A stretch of 35,915 bases of DNA from an uncultured Oscillospiraceae bacterium (GTDB lineage Bacteria > Bacillota > Clostridia > Oscillospirales > Oscillospiraceae): the NCBI GenBank assembly GCA_910588495.1, contig CAJUPU010000032.1, forward strand, positions 1 to 35,915, in the 5' to 3' direction. A program made the translations under genes and the position numbers. Under the pieces are notes generated by a model that searched no databases, had not been told where the DNA came from, and worked only from the letters and a program-made list of their open reading frames with translations. Shown one piece after another: positions 1-7,326 of this stretch; position 1 is the stretch's first letter, and every line of letters begins with the position of its first letter.

Positions 1-76
1 TTTCCTTCAATTTCGATTTCGTATGTGTTTGCCAGATGCTTTATTCAGTGGTTCCCTAATAGTAGTGGGTGCCAAA

Positions 77-90
77 CCCCGCGTGAGGGG
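77..90 (+). terminator. weak hairpin plus T-run upstream of rpsO
   Basis: A short CCCC/GGGG hairpin with a 6-nt loop is followed at 91-102 by an A/T-rich run containing five T. It lies just before the rpsO promoter and may end transcription entering from the left. Bases 1-76 hold no gene I can support. The stem is only 4 bp, so the call is tentative. Confidence 0.3.
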
Positions 91-99
91 AAATTTTTC

Positions 100-128
100 T
101 TTACAAACTGGCTAAACTATGATATGCT
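100..128 (+). promoter_or_regulatory. sigma-A promoter of rpsO
   Basis: A -35 TTTACA (100-105) and a -10 TATGCT (123-128) are separated by 17 bp. The predicted start near 135 gives a leader of about 105 nt before the rpsO ATG. Confidence 0.6.
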
Positions 129-134
129 TTGCCA

Positions 135-240
135 GAACGCCCGCCTGCTTAGTTTTGGGACAACGCCGCGTCACACGCGGGGCTTCTGCCCGCCCATCAC
201 TCAGCGGCAGGGGAGTATCTCAGGAAAGGTGGAATCCCCC
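135..240 (+). promoter_or_regulatory. rpsO 5' leader, possible S15 autoregulatory RNA
   Basis: The leader contains a 6-bp hairpin CCGCGT/ACGCGG (166-180) and a second candidate helix CTGCC/GGCAG (186-190 with 206-210), then the ribosome binding site AGGAAAGGTGG (222-232). S15 is known to repress its own translation through structured rpsO leaders in several bacteria. The folding here is visible, but I cannot match it to a defined S15-binding leader class, so autoregulation is inference. Confidence 0.35.
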
Positions 241-507
241 ATGATCCGCAAAGACCAAAAGACCTCCGTGATCGAGGCCAACCGCACCCACGAGACCGAC
301 ACCGGCTCTCCCGAGGTGCAGATCGCGATCCTCACCGCCCGCATCCAGGAGCTCACCGAGCATCTGCGGGTGCACATCCACGACAACCACAGCCGCCGCG
401 GCCTGTACAAGATGATCGGCAAGCGCCGCAAGCTGCTGGACTACCTGGCGAAGAAGGACATCGAGCGCTACCGCGCCATCATCGCCAAGCTGGGCATCCG
501 TAAGTAA
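241..507 (+). CDS. rpsO: 30S ribosomal protein S15
   Basis: The 88-residue product is full length for S15, the primary 16S rRNA-binding protein that organises the central domain of the 30S subunit. Recognisable family segments include the THETDTGSPEVQIA stretch near residue 20 and HDNHSRRGL near residue 48, followed by the basic helix ending in KLGIRK. The reading frame is open back to position 25, but ATG 241 sits 8 nt behind AGGAAAGGTGG and gives the canonical N-terminus. The rpsO-pnp order is widely conserved in bacteria; here the two genes are separated by repeats and a small membrane-protein gene. The TAA stop overlaps the first base of a structured repeat cluster. Confidence 0.98.
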   Translation: MIRKDQKTSVIEANRTHETDTGSPEVQIAILTARIQELTEHLRVHIHDNHSRRGLYKMIGKRRKLLDYLAKKDIERYRAIIAKLGIRK

Positions 508-887
508 GAAGCGCGAGGATAGGCCCATAGGGGCGGGTGGACCGGAGCGAGGACAAAAGCCCAAGACCCACGCAGTGGGACTGGGTTTTGTCCGAGTCGC
601 AGGGAAGCCGCCCCGTGATGGGCCCAATCCGAGCGTGACAGTGCCCGTTACCGTAAAGCGGAGCGAAGGCAAAAACCCAAGGCCCACGCAGTGGGTCTGG
701 ATCTTGCCTGAGTCGCAGCGAAGCCGCGCGTCGCGAACAGGCGCAGCGTGACAGTGCCTATTACCGTAAAGCGGAGCGAGGACCAAAGCCCAAGACCCAC
801 ACAGTGGGACTGGGTTTTGTCCGAGTCGCAGGGAAGCCGCCCCGTGATGGGCCCGATCCGAGCGTGACAGTGCCCGTTACCGTAAAC
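507..887 (+). repeat. structured repeat cluster A (three tandem units)
   Basis: A leader segment beginning AGAAGCGCG at the rpsO stop is followed by three tandem units at 543-658, 659-771 and 772-887 (116, 113 and 116 bp). Each unit holds a long hairpin. In unit 1 it is GGACAAAA...TTTTGTCC, enclosing CCCA/TGGG and CCCAC/GTGGG around a GCA loop. Unit 2 replaces the basal pairs with GGCAA/TTGCC, keeping complementarity. Each unit closes with a GAGCGTGACA- or CAGCGTGACA-like tail. The same family recurs at 1309, 25699, 30101 and 34656. Confidence 0.85.
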
Positions 888-939
888 AGGGGGCGGCGGG
901 ATGACCGCCGCCCCTGTCCCCGTCTGGGAGGAAGATCCT

Positions 940-1230
940 ATGGACGCCATTGTGGAGATCCTCATGGAAATGCTGGGAACGGCCATCGTGGAGGGCGGAG
1001 AGTCCGCCGCCTCCGACCGCCGCCGCCCCGTCTGGCAGCGCGCCCTGGTCCTGGCATTGCTGGCGCTGTTTTTTGCCGCCGCGCTGGGGCTGATGGCCTG
1101 GGCGGGGGTCCTGATGGCCCGGGAGGGCCGGATCGCCGCCGCCGTGTGCATGTTCGCCCTGGACGCTGGCCTTATTTTCTTTTGCGCCTGCAAGGTCCGC
1201 AAGATCCTGCGCACTTTTTCCCGTAAATAG
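940..1230 (+). CDS. small two-helix membrane protein, function unknown
   Basis: I do not recognise this 96-residue protein. Residues 1-25 are hydrophobic and acidic (MDAIVEILMEMLG...). A basic segment DRRRPVWQR follows, then two strongly hydrophobic stretches (about residues 30-53 and 60-80) and a basic tail KVRKILRTFSRK. This predicts two membrane helices with a cytoplasmic basic end. The frame is open from ATG 901, but ATG 940 is chosen because GGGAGGAAG (926-934) lies 5 nt upstream. It sits between two structured repeat clusters in the rpsO-pnp interval and has no obvious partner there. Confidence 0.7.
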   Translation: MDAIVEILMEMLGTAIVEGGESAASDRRRPVWQRALVLALLALFFAAALGLMAWAGVLMAREGRIAAAVCMFALDAGLIFFCACKVRKILRTFSRK

Positions 1231-1246
1231 TCCCATCCACCCAGAG

Positions 1247-1320
1247 CCGCGCTTTTAGCAGTTGAACATGGGTCCTGGCAACAGCCGGGGCTTATGTTCA
1301 AGTGCTAAGAGGAAGCGCGG
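1247..1320 (+). repeat. 22-bp three-block stem-loop between the small membrane gene and pnp
   Basis: Three complementary blocks form one stem: CCGCGCTT (1247-1254) with AAGCGCGG (1313-1320), TTAGCA with TGCTAA, and TTGAACAT (1262-1269) with ATGTTCAA (1294-1301). They are interrupted only by a G/G mismatch and a 4-nt bulge. The loop can form a further small CCTGGC/GCCGGG helix. The right arm runs into repeat unit B. Confidence 0.8.
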
Positions 1321-1448
1321 AGAAGCGGACAGTGAGGGAGCTTGGAACGGAGCGAGGGCAAAAACCCAGCCGCCGCAAAGCGGAGGCGGATTTTGCCCGA
1401 GGCGAAGTGAAAGCGACCGAGCGCCCTGTCCGCTTCGCAGCGTGACAA
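1309..1448 (+). repeat. structured repeat cluster B (one unit)
   Basis: This single unit has the central hairpin GGGCAAAA (1356-1363) with TTTTGCCC (1391-1398) around a CCGC/GCGG apical stem. It is enclosed by a perfect 11-bp outer helix, GAAGCGGACAG (1322-1332) with CTGTCCGCTTC (1426-1436), and ends in CAGCGTGACAAC. Compared with cluster A unit 1, the basal pair A:T has become G:C, a compensatory change. It lies within 45 bp of the pnp start, in the likely pnp leader. Confidence 0.8.
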
Positions 1449-1490
1449 CGCGGCTCCAACGTCATTCACAACACGAAAGGAGCACACCCA

Positions 1491-3641
1491 ATGTCAACTG
1501 TCATCACTCATAAGCAATTCGCCAACGAGCGCACCTGGTCCATGGACCTGTGCGGCCGTCCCCTGACCATCAACATGGGCAAGGTGGCCGAGCTGGCCAC
1601 CGCCTCCGCCCTTGTCACCTACGGCGAGACCACCGTGCTGGTGGCCACCACCGTCTCCCCCCGTCCCCGGGACGGCATCGATTTCTTCCCCCTGTCCGTG
1701 GACTTCGAGGAAAAGCTGTACGCCGTGGGCCGCATCCCCGGCTCCTTCATGCGCCGCGAGGGCCAGCCCTCCCTGCCCGCCGTGCTGGCCGGCCGGGTGA
1801 TCGACCGCTCCATCCGCCCCCTGTTCCCCTACGACTTCCGCAACGACGTGGTGTGCACCTGCACCGTCATGAGCGTGGACCGGGACTGCTCTGCCGAGGT
1901 CACCGCCATGATCGGCGTGTCCGCCTGCCTGGCCGTGTCCTGCATCCCCTGGGCGGGCCCCATCGGTTGCCTGGAGATGGGATATGTGGACGGCCAGATC
2001 GTCTGCAACCCCACCAATGAGCAGAAGCACCGCTCCCAGCTGGACCTGACCGTGGCCGCCACCGCGGGCAAGGTGATCATGATCGAGGCGGGGGCCAAGG
2101 AGCTGCCCGACGCCGTCATGTACGACGCCATCGTCAAGGCCCACGAGGAGATCCAGAAGCAGGTGGAACTCATCAAAAAGATGGTGGCCGAGGTGGGCCG
2201 GGAGAAGATGAGCTACGACCACGCCGCCTTCGACCAGGTGCTGTTCGACAAGATCACCGCCGATTTCATGGACGAGGCCAAGGCCGCCATGGACACCGAC
2301 GACAAGAACGTCCGGGAAGAGCGCTGGAACGCCATGATCGAGAAGTGGCACGAGAAGTACCTGGAGGACCACCCCGACATGGACCAGTTCCTGGAGGAGA
2401 TCACCTACAAGTTCCAGAAGAAGATCGTGAAGGCCTGGCTGCTGGAGGGCCACCGGGTGGACGGCCGTGCCAAGAACGAGATTCGCCCCCTGGGCGCCGA
2501 GGTGGGCATCCTGCCCCGGGTCCACGGCTCCGGCCTGTTCACCCGAGGCCAGACCCAGGTGCTGTCCATCTGCACCCTGAACACCCTCTCCGCCGCCCAG
2601 AAGCTGGACACCATCTGGGAGGAGGAGGAGAAGCGGTATATGCACCACTACAACTTCCCCGCCTTCTCCACCGGTGAGGCCCGGGCCGCCCGGTCCACCA
2701 ACCGCCGGGAGAAGGGCCACGGCGCCCTGGCTGAGCGCGCCCTTGAGCCCGTCATCCCCTCCGTGGAGGACTTCCCCTATGCCATCCGCGTGGTGTCCGA
2801 GGTGCTCTCCTCCAACGGCTCCACCTCCCAGGGCTCCATCTGCGGCTCCACCCTGGCCCTGATGGACGCGGGCGTGCCCATCTCCGCCCCCGTGGCCGGC
2901 ATCTCCTGCGGCCTGATCCAGGACGACGACGGCGGCTTCACCACCTTCATCGACATCCAGGGCGTGGAGGACTTCCACGGCGAGATGGACTTCAAGGTGG
3001 CGGGCACCAAGAAGGGCATCACCGCCATCCAGATGGACATCAAGAACGACGGCCTCAGCCACGCCATCATCAAGGAGGCGCTGGACATCACCAAGGACGC
3101 CCGGTTCGCCATCCTGGACGAGATCATGCTGCCCTGCATCGCCCAGCCCCGGCCCGAGGTGAGCAAGCACGCCCCCAAGATGATCACCGTGAAGATCGAC
3201 CCGGACAAGATCCGGGAGGTCATCGGCAAGGGCGGCAGCGTGATCCAGAAGATCACCGCCGAGTCCGGCGCCCAGATCGACATCGAGGACGACGGCACCA
3301 TCCACATCGCCTCTCCCGACGCCGCCTCCTGCGAGATCGCCAAGAAGATGATCGACACCATCGTGTTCGTCCCCGAGGTGGGGTCGCTGTACTATGGCAA
3401 GGTGGTGCGCATCCTCCAGTTCGGCGCCTTCGTGGAGCTGGCCCCCGGCAAGGACGGCATGGTCCACATCTCCAAGCTGGCCAACCACCGGGTGGCCAAG
3501 GTGGAGGACGTGATCAACATCGGCGACATGATCTGGGTCAAGGTCACCGACATCGACGAGAAGGGACGGGTGAACCTGTCCTATAAGGACGCCCTGCGGG
3601 AGATCGAGGAAAAGAAGGCCCGGGGCGAGATCGTGAAATAA
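1491..3641 (+). CDS. pnp: polyribonucleotide nucleotidyltransferase (PNPase)
   Basis: The 716-residue protein has the standard PNPase layout: N-terminal RNase PH domain (from about residue 15), an all-helical linker, a second RNase PH domain holding the phosphorolytic site, a KH domain (about 563-620, loop IGKGG at 578-582) and a C-terminal S1 domain (about 631-705). The enzyme degrades RNA 3' to 5' with phosphate and takes part in mRNA turnover. The second core shows the family stretches REKGHGALAERAL and EVLSSNGSTSQGSICGS. ATG 1491 follows AAAGGAG with proper spacing. Gene order with rpsO is conserved. The leader carries two large stem structures, reminiscent of the RNase III-processed pnp leader of E. 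coli, though that parallel is inference. Confidence 0.98.
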   Translation: MSTVITHKQFANERTWSMDLCGRPLTINMGKVAELATASALVTYGETTVLVATTVSPRPRDGIDFFPLSVDFEEKLYAVGRIPGSFMRREGQPSLPAVLAGRVIDRSIRPLFPYDFRNDVVCTCTVMSVDRDCSAEVTAMIGVSACLAVSCIPWAGPIGCLEMGYVDGQIVCNPTNEQKHRSQLDLTVAATAGKVIMIEAGAKELPDAVMYDAIVKAHEEIQKQVELIKKMVAEVGREKMSYDHAAFDQVLFDKITADFMDEAKAAMDTDDKNVREERWNAMIEKWHEKYLEDHPDMDQFLEEITYKFQKKIVKAWLLEGHRVDGRAKNEIRPLGAEVGILPRVHGSGLFTRGQTQVLSICTLNTLSAAQKLDTIWEEEEKRYMHHYNFPAFSTGEARAARSTNRREKGHGALAERALEPVIPSVEDFPYAIRVVSEVLSSNGSTSQGSICGSTLALMDAGVPISAPVAGISCGLIQDDDGGFTTFIDIQGVEDFHGEMDFKVAGTKKGITAIQMDIKNDGLSHAIIKEALDITKDARFAILDEIMLPCIAQPRPEVSKHAPKMITVKIDPDKIREVIGKGGSVIQKITAESGAQIDIEDDGTIHIASPDAASCEIAKKMIDTIVFVPEVGSLYYGKVVRILQFGAFVELAPGKDGMVHISKLANHRVAKVEDVINIGDMIWVKVTDIDEKGRVNLSYKDALREIEEKKARGEIVK

Positions 3642-3648
3642 AACGCAG

Positions 3649-3683
3649 CAGGGAGCGGTGGGAGCCGCTCCCTGTTTCTATTT
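3649..3683 (+). terminator. Rho-independent terminator of pnp
   Basis: A 10-bp stem CAGGGAGCGG (3649-3658) / CCGCTCCCTG (3665-3674) with a 6-nt loop is followed by TTTCTATTT. It begins 8 nt after the pnp stop. Confidence 0.85.
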
Positions 3684-3730
3684 GGCGGTCCCAAGCTCCC
3701 GCCCCGCCGGGTGGAGGCGGCCTCCGGCGG

Positions 3731-3846
3731 CCTACTTTCTCTCATGCGAGAGAAAGTAGGCAAAGAGCGCACTTAGGGGGAAGCCCGCCGGTTCGGCTTC
3801 GGGAGCAAAGGGCGCTCCCTCGCTCACAGGCGGGCCTCCCCCTAAG
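3731..3846. repeat. compound palindromic element (hairpin plus long inverted arms)
   Basis: A perfect 13-bp inverted repeat CCTACTTTCTCTC (3731-3743) / GAGAGAAAGTAGG (3748-3760) with an ATGC loop is followed by a second inverted pair of 18 bases. Its arms, 3772-3789 (CTTAGGGGGAAGCCCGCC) and 3829-3846, have one mismatch, and an inner GGGAGC/GCTCCC helix lies at 3801-3819. A near-copy of the left arm recurs at about 4208-4224 in direct orientation. There is no convincing coding region. Confidence 0.7.
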
Positions 3847-3849
3847 GAC

Positions 3850-4259
3850 CCCCTGTTTTACGGGAGAGCCCGATACGCGGGGCCCATCGATCCCCTCCCG
3901 GCCGCAAAGCCCTGCCGCTTGTCCCCCTATTGGCGCTGCCGCCCGTTTTTCGGCACTGACAGGCGGGCAGGGTCCGCCAGCCGCGCCTCCGAGGTGCACC
4001 GTCCGGCTCCGGAATGCCTGCCGGTCCGCGCCCGCCCGGGTCCGTATCCCGTGTACCCGAAGGCGCTTTCAGGAGGCCGAAGGGCGTTCCGGTCCACCGG
4101 CACCCAGGCCCCGTGTGGGCCGGTGGATCAAGCGGCGCTCATCCGTCAGCCCCACTAGCCGGATCCAACTGCCGCTCGAAAGCGGCGGCCCTTGGACCTG
4201 GGGGATCCTTAAGGGGGGCCCGCCGGAGGCGGCCCTTTCCAAAAACTTTGAAAACAGGC
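3850..4259. other. GC-rich non-coding stretch between pnp and the blaI-like promoter
   Basis: No credible gene is seen in this interval on either strand. Reading frames here lack ribosome binding sites and family resemblance. It contains several hairpins, for example TCCACCGG (4093-4100) / CCGGTGGA (4120-4127) and GCCGCT/AGCGGC near 4171-4186. The end (about 4208-4224) resembles the arm at 3772-3789, so 3772-4224 could be one inserted unit. Confidence 0.5.
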
Positions 4260-4288
4260 TTGACAAGAAGTGACTATTGTAGTAGTAT
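4260..4288 (+). promoter_or_regulatory. sigma-A promoter of the blaI-M56 operon
   Basis: A perfect -35 TTGACA (4260-4265), a 17-bp spacer and the -10 TAGTAT (4283-4288). The -10 is overlapped by the upstream operator, so repressor binding should block RNA polymerase. Confidence 0.8.
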
Positions 4289-4314
4289 CTTTTTAGGGTT
4301 ACTATTGCAATAGT
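4273..4314. promoter_or_regulatory. paired BlaI-type operators
   Basis: A perfect 14-bp palindrome ACTATTGCAATAGT (4301-4314) and a degenerate copy ACTATTGTAGTAGT (4273-4286) are spaced 28 bp centre to centre. The first overlaps the promoter -10, the second lies at the start of the transcript. Dyad operators bound by repressor dimers are characteristic of BlaI/MecI systems. The exact sequence differs from the staphylococcal TACA/TGTA box, so assignment rests on position and symmetry. Confidence 0.75.
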
Positions 4315-4353
4315 CACTTTGCGCGTCCCGGCGCGCAGGAGGAGGTCACATCC

Positions 4354-4716
4354 ATGGAAAAGCTGTACGACTCGGAGCTGAAGGTGATGGAGCCGCTGTG
4401 GGCGGAGGGTCCCCAGACGGCGGGGGCGCTGGCCAAAAAGCTGGCGGACGCCTGCGGCTGGAACCGCAACACCACCTATACCGTCATCAAAAAGCTCATC
4501 GACAAAGAGGCCGTGGCCCGGTCCGACCCGGGCTTTGTCTGCACCCCGCTGGTCACCCGGGAGGAGGTCCAGCGGCTGGAGACAGACAGCCTCATCACCC
4601 GGCTGTTCGGCGGCTCTAAGACCCAATTCCTCTCCGCCTTCCTCGGCGAAAAGGACCTCACCCCGGCGGAGGCCGCCCAGCTCCGGGCGCTGATCGAAAA
4701 ACTGGAAGCGAGGTGA
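4354..4716 (+). CDS. BlaI/MecI-family transcriptional repressor
   Basis: This 120-residue winged-helix protein has the family N-terminus (LYDSELKVMEPLWAEG), the recognition region NRNTTYTVIKKLIDKEAV (about residues 47-64) and a C-terminal dimerisation helix region. BlaI/MecI proteins bind dyad operators as dimers and are inactivated by cleavage after the partner M56 protease is triggered. The start at 4354 follows AGGAGGAGGT (4337-4346). The stop overlaps the start region of the M56 gene, so the two are translationally coupled. The palindromes overlapping its own promoter indicate autoregulation. The regulated output is unlikely to be beta-lactamase here, because none is nearby and the partner lacks a penicillin-binding domain. 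Confidence 0.92.
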   Translation: MEKLYDSELKVMEPLWAEGPQTAGALAKKLADACGWNRNTTYTVIKKLIDKEAVARSDPGFVCTPLVTREEVQRLETDSLITRLFGGSKTQFLSAFLGEKDLTPAEAAQLRALIEKLEAR

Positions 4717-4721
4717 GCGCC

Positions 4722-7013
4722 ATGACCCAGCTGCTGCAAAACGCCCTGTACGGCTCGGCGCTGATCCTGGCCGCCGCCGCCCTGCGCCGGGTCCTCAAGG
4801 ACCGGCTGATCCCCGAGGCCCGGCTGTGCCTGTGGGCGGTGTGCCTGTTCCGCCTGCTCACCCCCGCCGCCCCGGAGAGCGTGTTCTCCCTGTGGGGGCT
4901 GTTCCAAGCGCCCCCGCCCCAGCCCGCCCAGACGCCCCGGCTGTATATCCCCGCCCAGCCTCTGCCCGCCCCCGCCCCCCAGCCCAGCGCCCCCGGCCTT
5001 TCCTGGGAAATAATGGGCCTGGGCCTGGCCTGGCTGGCGGTGGGGCTGGCCCTGGCGGTCCGGTATGTGTGGATCTGGCGGCGCACCCGCCGGGCGGTGG
5101 CCGGCGCCATCCCCCTGGAGCGGGACGATCCCCGGTATATCCCCCTGCCCCCCTGCGCCCGCCTGCGGGAGGGCCCCATGGAGGGCGCGCCCCTGACCTT
5201 CGGCGCGGTGCGGCCCACGGTGGTGCTCTCCCCCGGCCTGGAGGGGGACGAGCTGGAGTGCGTGCTGGCCCACGAGGGGATCCACGCCGCCCGGCGGGAC
5301 AATCTCTGGCACTATGCCATGGCCCTGGCCCTGGCGGTCTACTGGTGGGACCCGGCGGTGTGGCTGATGTCGCGGCTCCTGCGCCGGGACATCGAGCTGG
5401 CCTGCGACCGGGCGGCGCTGAAAAAGCTGGGGACGGACAAACGGGCGCGGTACGCCAACGCCCTGGTGACTTTGGCCACCCAGGGAAAGGGCCCCGCCTT
5501 CTGCCAGACGTTCGGCCGGAAAGCGGTCGAAGAAAGGATACTGTCTATCATGAAATTCAAGAAAACCTCTATTGTCGGGGCGGTCTTCTCCCTGACCCTG
5601 GTGCTGGCCCTCACGGCGGCCTTCGCCAGCGAGCCCAAGGAGCCCCAACCTGAATACGGCAACGAAAAAACAGGCTCGTCCCAGACCGTCATGGTCCCCC
5701 TCCCGGACAGTCAGGACCGCATTGTTTGGATACCCGACATCGAAAAGACCAAGGACATCGTGGTCAACAATCCTGTGGGCCCGGACGACGTGGACCTGAG
5801 CATGATCGAGGAAAAATACGCCCAAAAAGTGGCCGATGGAGAAATGACCCAGGAGGAGGCCGACGAGGCCATGGACGCTTTCCGGGATATGCTGGACCAG
5901 GCCCGCCGGGGCGAGGTCAAGCTGTTCCGCACGGACGATGGCTGGATCAACGGCATGGGCGTCAGCAAGATGTACGTCAAGGATGAGCACGGCGAGCTGG
6001 TCCCCGTGGGCACGGACACGGCGGCGAACGGCTATGTGCTCGAGGACCCCGGCCAGACCGGCGTTCTGGAACACTCGTATGAGGGCCCCTTCTTCCTCAA
6101 CTATCCCGGCACGTCCAAGGAGATCTTCCGGGCGGAGTACAAGGCCGTCCTGGAGCGCAGCGTAGCCAAGGGCAAGCGGGACCGGGCCGACCTGGACGGC
6201 CTGATGGCCGAGCTGGACGAGCTGATGGCCCGGGCCGACGCGGGGAAGATCCACGACCTCCGGTTCAGCACCACCGCCAACGGCGAGCTCTGCTACGCCC
6301 TGGACTTCGACACCAGCGAGGCCAATTTCGACGGGGACGTGAGGCTCCCCACCTTCCATGAGGACGAGGTCAAGTCCATCGCGGATGGGGTTGCGGCGCT
6401 CCTGGGCAAGGGAGACACCACATACGTTGAAACGGTCAACGGCTATGACGTGCATCTCCCCTTCTCCGTGGACGAACTGAACGCGTTGGAGCGCGGCACC
6501 GTCGGCCAAAAGTTCTTCGACTACGCGATGGTGGTGGACGGCTCCGCCGCCGTGTCCGGCAGCGTGATCCGCACCTCCGGCGGCGCTTATGAGCTGTGCA
6601 AGGACAAGGACTGCAAGGTGTCCTACGACCACTGCCACATCGACGGCAAAACGGTGCGGGTATACCATGACAATCCCGGCCTGCTGTGCGCCCACCCGGA
6701 CTGCGGCAACGAAAAGCCCCACGAGCACGACGGCGTGAACTACGCGGGCAAGGCCCCCGAGGCCTATGTGATCCTGGACCCGGACATGGCCCCCGCGCCC
6801 TCCGCCGACCCCGTAAAGACCGGCTATGACCACCGCCCCGACCCCATCCTCATGTCCCTGGACGAGTATGCGGCCCTGCTGGACGGCCTGGTGTCCCAGG
6901 GGAAGATGACCCGGGAGGACGCCGACTGGTTTCTGGACGGCGCCACGAAGGGGATGAAAAGCGAGAGAAACCGCCTCTTTGTAACGGAGGACGGCAGTTA
7001 CGCGATCATGTAA
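4722..7013 (+). CDS. M56-family (BlaR1-like) membrane metalloprotease with a novel C-terminal domain
   Basis: The 763-residue product has an N-terminal multi-helix membrane region and a gluzincin site HEGIH (184-188) with E225 in the ELACD motif as third zinc ligand. A transmembrane helix at about 282-301 (after MKFKKTS) leads to an extracellular region of about 460 residues. In place of the penicillin-binding sensor of BlaR1 there is unrecognised sequence with two copies of a C-x4-C-x5-H-x-H motif (C626/C631/H637/H639 and C656/C661/H667/H669). There are also two similar helical segments built around G-x-M-T-x-E-x-A-D (about 366-381 and 716-735). By family analogy it cleaves or triggers loss of the neighbouring BlaI-type repressor on signal. 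A GTG at 4713 is an alternative start; ATG 4722 follows GAGGTG better. Confidence 0.88.
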   Translation: MTQLLQNALYGSALILAAAALRRVLKDRLIPEARLCLWAVCLFRLLTPAAPESVFSLWGLFQAPPPQPAQTPRLYIPAQPLPAPAPQPSAPGLSWEIMGLGLAWLAVGLALAVRYVWIWRRTRRAVAGAIPLERDDPRYIPLPPCARLREGPMEGAPLTFGAVRPTVVLSPGLEGDELECVLAHEGIHAARRDNLWHYAMALALAVYWWDPAVWLMSRLLRRDIELACDRAALKKLGTDKRARYANALVTLATQGKGPAFCQTFGRKAVEERILSIMKFKKTSIVGAVFSLTLVLALTAAFASEPKEPQPEYGNEKTGSSQTVMVPLPDSQDRIVWIPDIEKTKDIVVNNPVGPDDVDLSMIEEKYAQKVADGEMTQEEADEAMDAFRDMLDQARRGEVKLFRTDDGWINGMGVSKMYVKDEHGELVPVGTDTAANGYVLEDPGQTGVLEHSYEGPFFLNYPGTSKEIFRAEYKAVLERSVAKGKRDRADLDGLMAELDELMARADAGKIHDLRFSTTANGELCYALDFDTSEANFDGDVRLPTFHEDEVKSIADGVAALLGKGDTTYVETVNGYDVHLPFSVDELNALERGTVGQKFFDYAMVVDGSAAVSGSVIRTSGGAYELCKDKDCKVSYDHCHIDGKTVRVYHDNPGLLCAHPDCGNEKPHEHDGVNYAGKAPEAYVILDPDMAPAPSADPVKTGYDHRPDPILMSLDEYAALLDGLVSQGKMTREDADWFLDGATKGMKSERNRLFVTEDGSYAIM

Positions 7014-7018
7014 GGCCC

Positions 7019-7048
7019 GGCCCCCGGCTCACGCCGGGGGCCTCTTTC
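7019..7048 (+). terminator. Rho-independent terminator of the blaI-M56 operon
   Basis: A 10-bp stem GGCCCCCGGC (7019-7028) / GCCGGGGGCC (7033-7042) with a TCAC loop, followed by TCTTTC, starts 5 nt after the stop codon. Confidence 0.8.
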
Positions 7049-7070
7049 GCCTGAAGATGCGGTTTGTGGA

Positions 7071-7193
7071 CCGGGACGGGTCCCCCTCTCTCGGTCCGAG
7101 CCAGTCCCCCCTTTCTCTGTGTCAAGGCTCTGACACAGACAGCGCCCAACCGCCGGAGCTGGCTCGGACGCTCGTTCGGAGGACCCGCCCCGG
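7071..7193. repeat. nested triple-palindrome element
   Basis: Three inverted pairs sit inside one another: 7071-7083 with 7181-7193 (13 bases, one mismatch), GTCCGAGCCAG (7094-7104) with CTGGCTCGGAC (7159-7169, perfect), and TCTGTGTCA (7116-7124) with TGACACAGA (7131-7139, perfect). Together they would fold into a single long rod. No credible gene occupies 7049-7326. Confidence 0.75.
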
Positions 7194-7284
7194 CCCGCGC
7201 CCCGCCGGCCGCGGAAACGGCCATCACTGAGCAAGGGTCCGGCCCTCGGCGAATGCCGGGGGCCATATAAAGTTTCTTTTTTCG

Positions 7285-7316
7285 CTTCCTTTTTTCTTTT
7301 CAAAGAAAAAAGGAAG
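7285..7316. repeat. perfect 15-bp pyrimidine/purine hairpin
   Basis: CTTCCTTTTTTCTTT (7285-7299) and its exact complement at 7302-7316 are separated by 2 nt. It lies 10 nt beyond the ldh stop and resembles the pyrimidine-rich hairpin at 3731-3760 in composition and layout. It lacks a T-run in the ldh direction, so it is not a classical terminator for that gene. Confidence 0.65.
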
Positions 7317-7326
7317 GCCCTTGACC

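Noticed and set aside
1494..3488. 664-codon open frame antisense to pnp, and similar long antisense frames (for example 4476-6833, 14887-17001, 20545-22506, 28085-30370)
   Set aside because: High GC content at third positions makes antisense frames long. Translations are low complexity (Gly/His/Val/Leu-rich) with no family resemblance, while the opposite strand encodes recognised proteins.
5550..7013. Separate secreted protein starting at the internal ATG 5550 (signal-peptide-like MKFKKTSIVGAV)
   Set aside because: The M56 frame runs through without interruption, and a helix after ILSIMKFKK is the usual last membrane segment of this family; an internal start cannot be excluded but is not needed.
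7064..7270. Short open frames on both strands in the nested palindrome region
   Set aside because: Their sequence is explained by the inverted repeats and none has a ribosome binding site.
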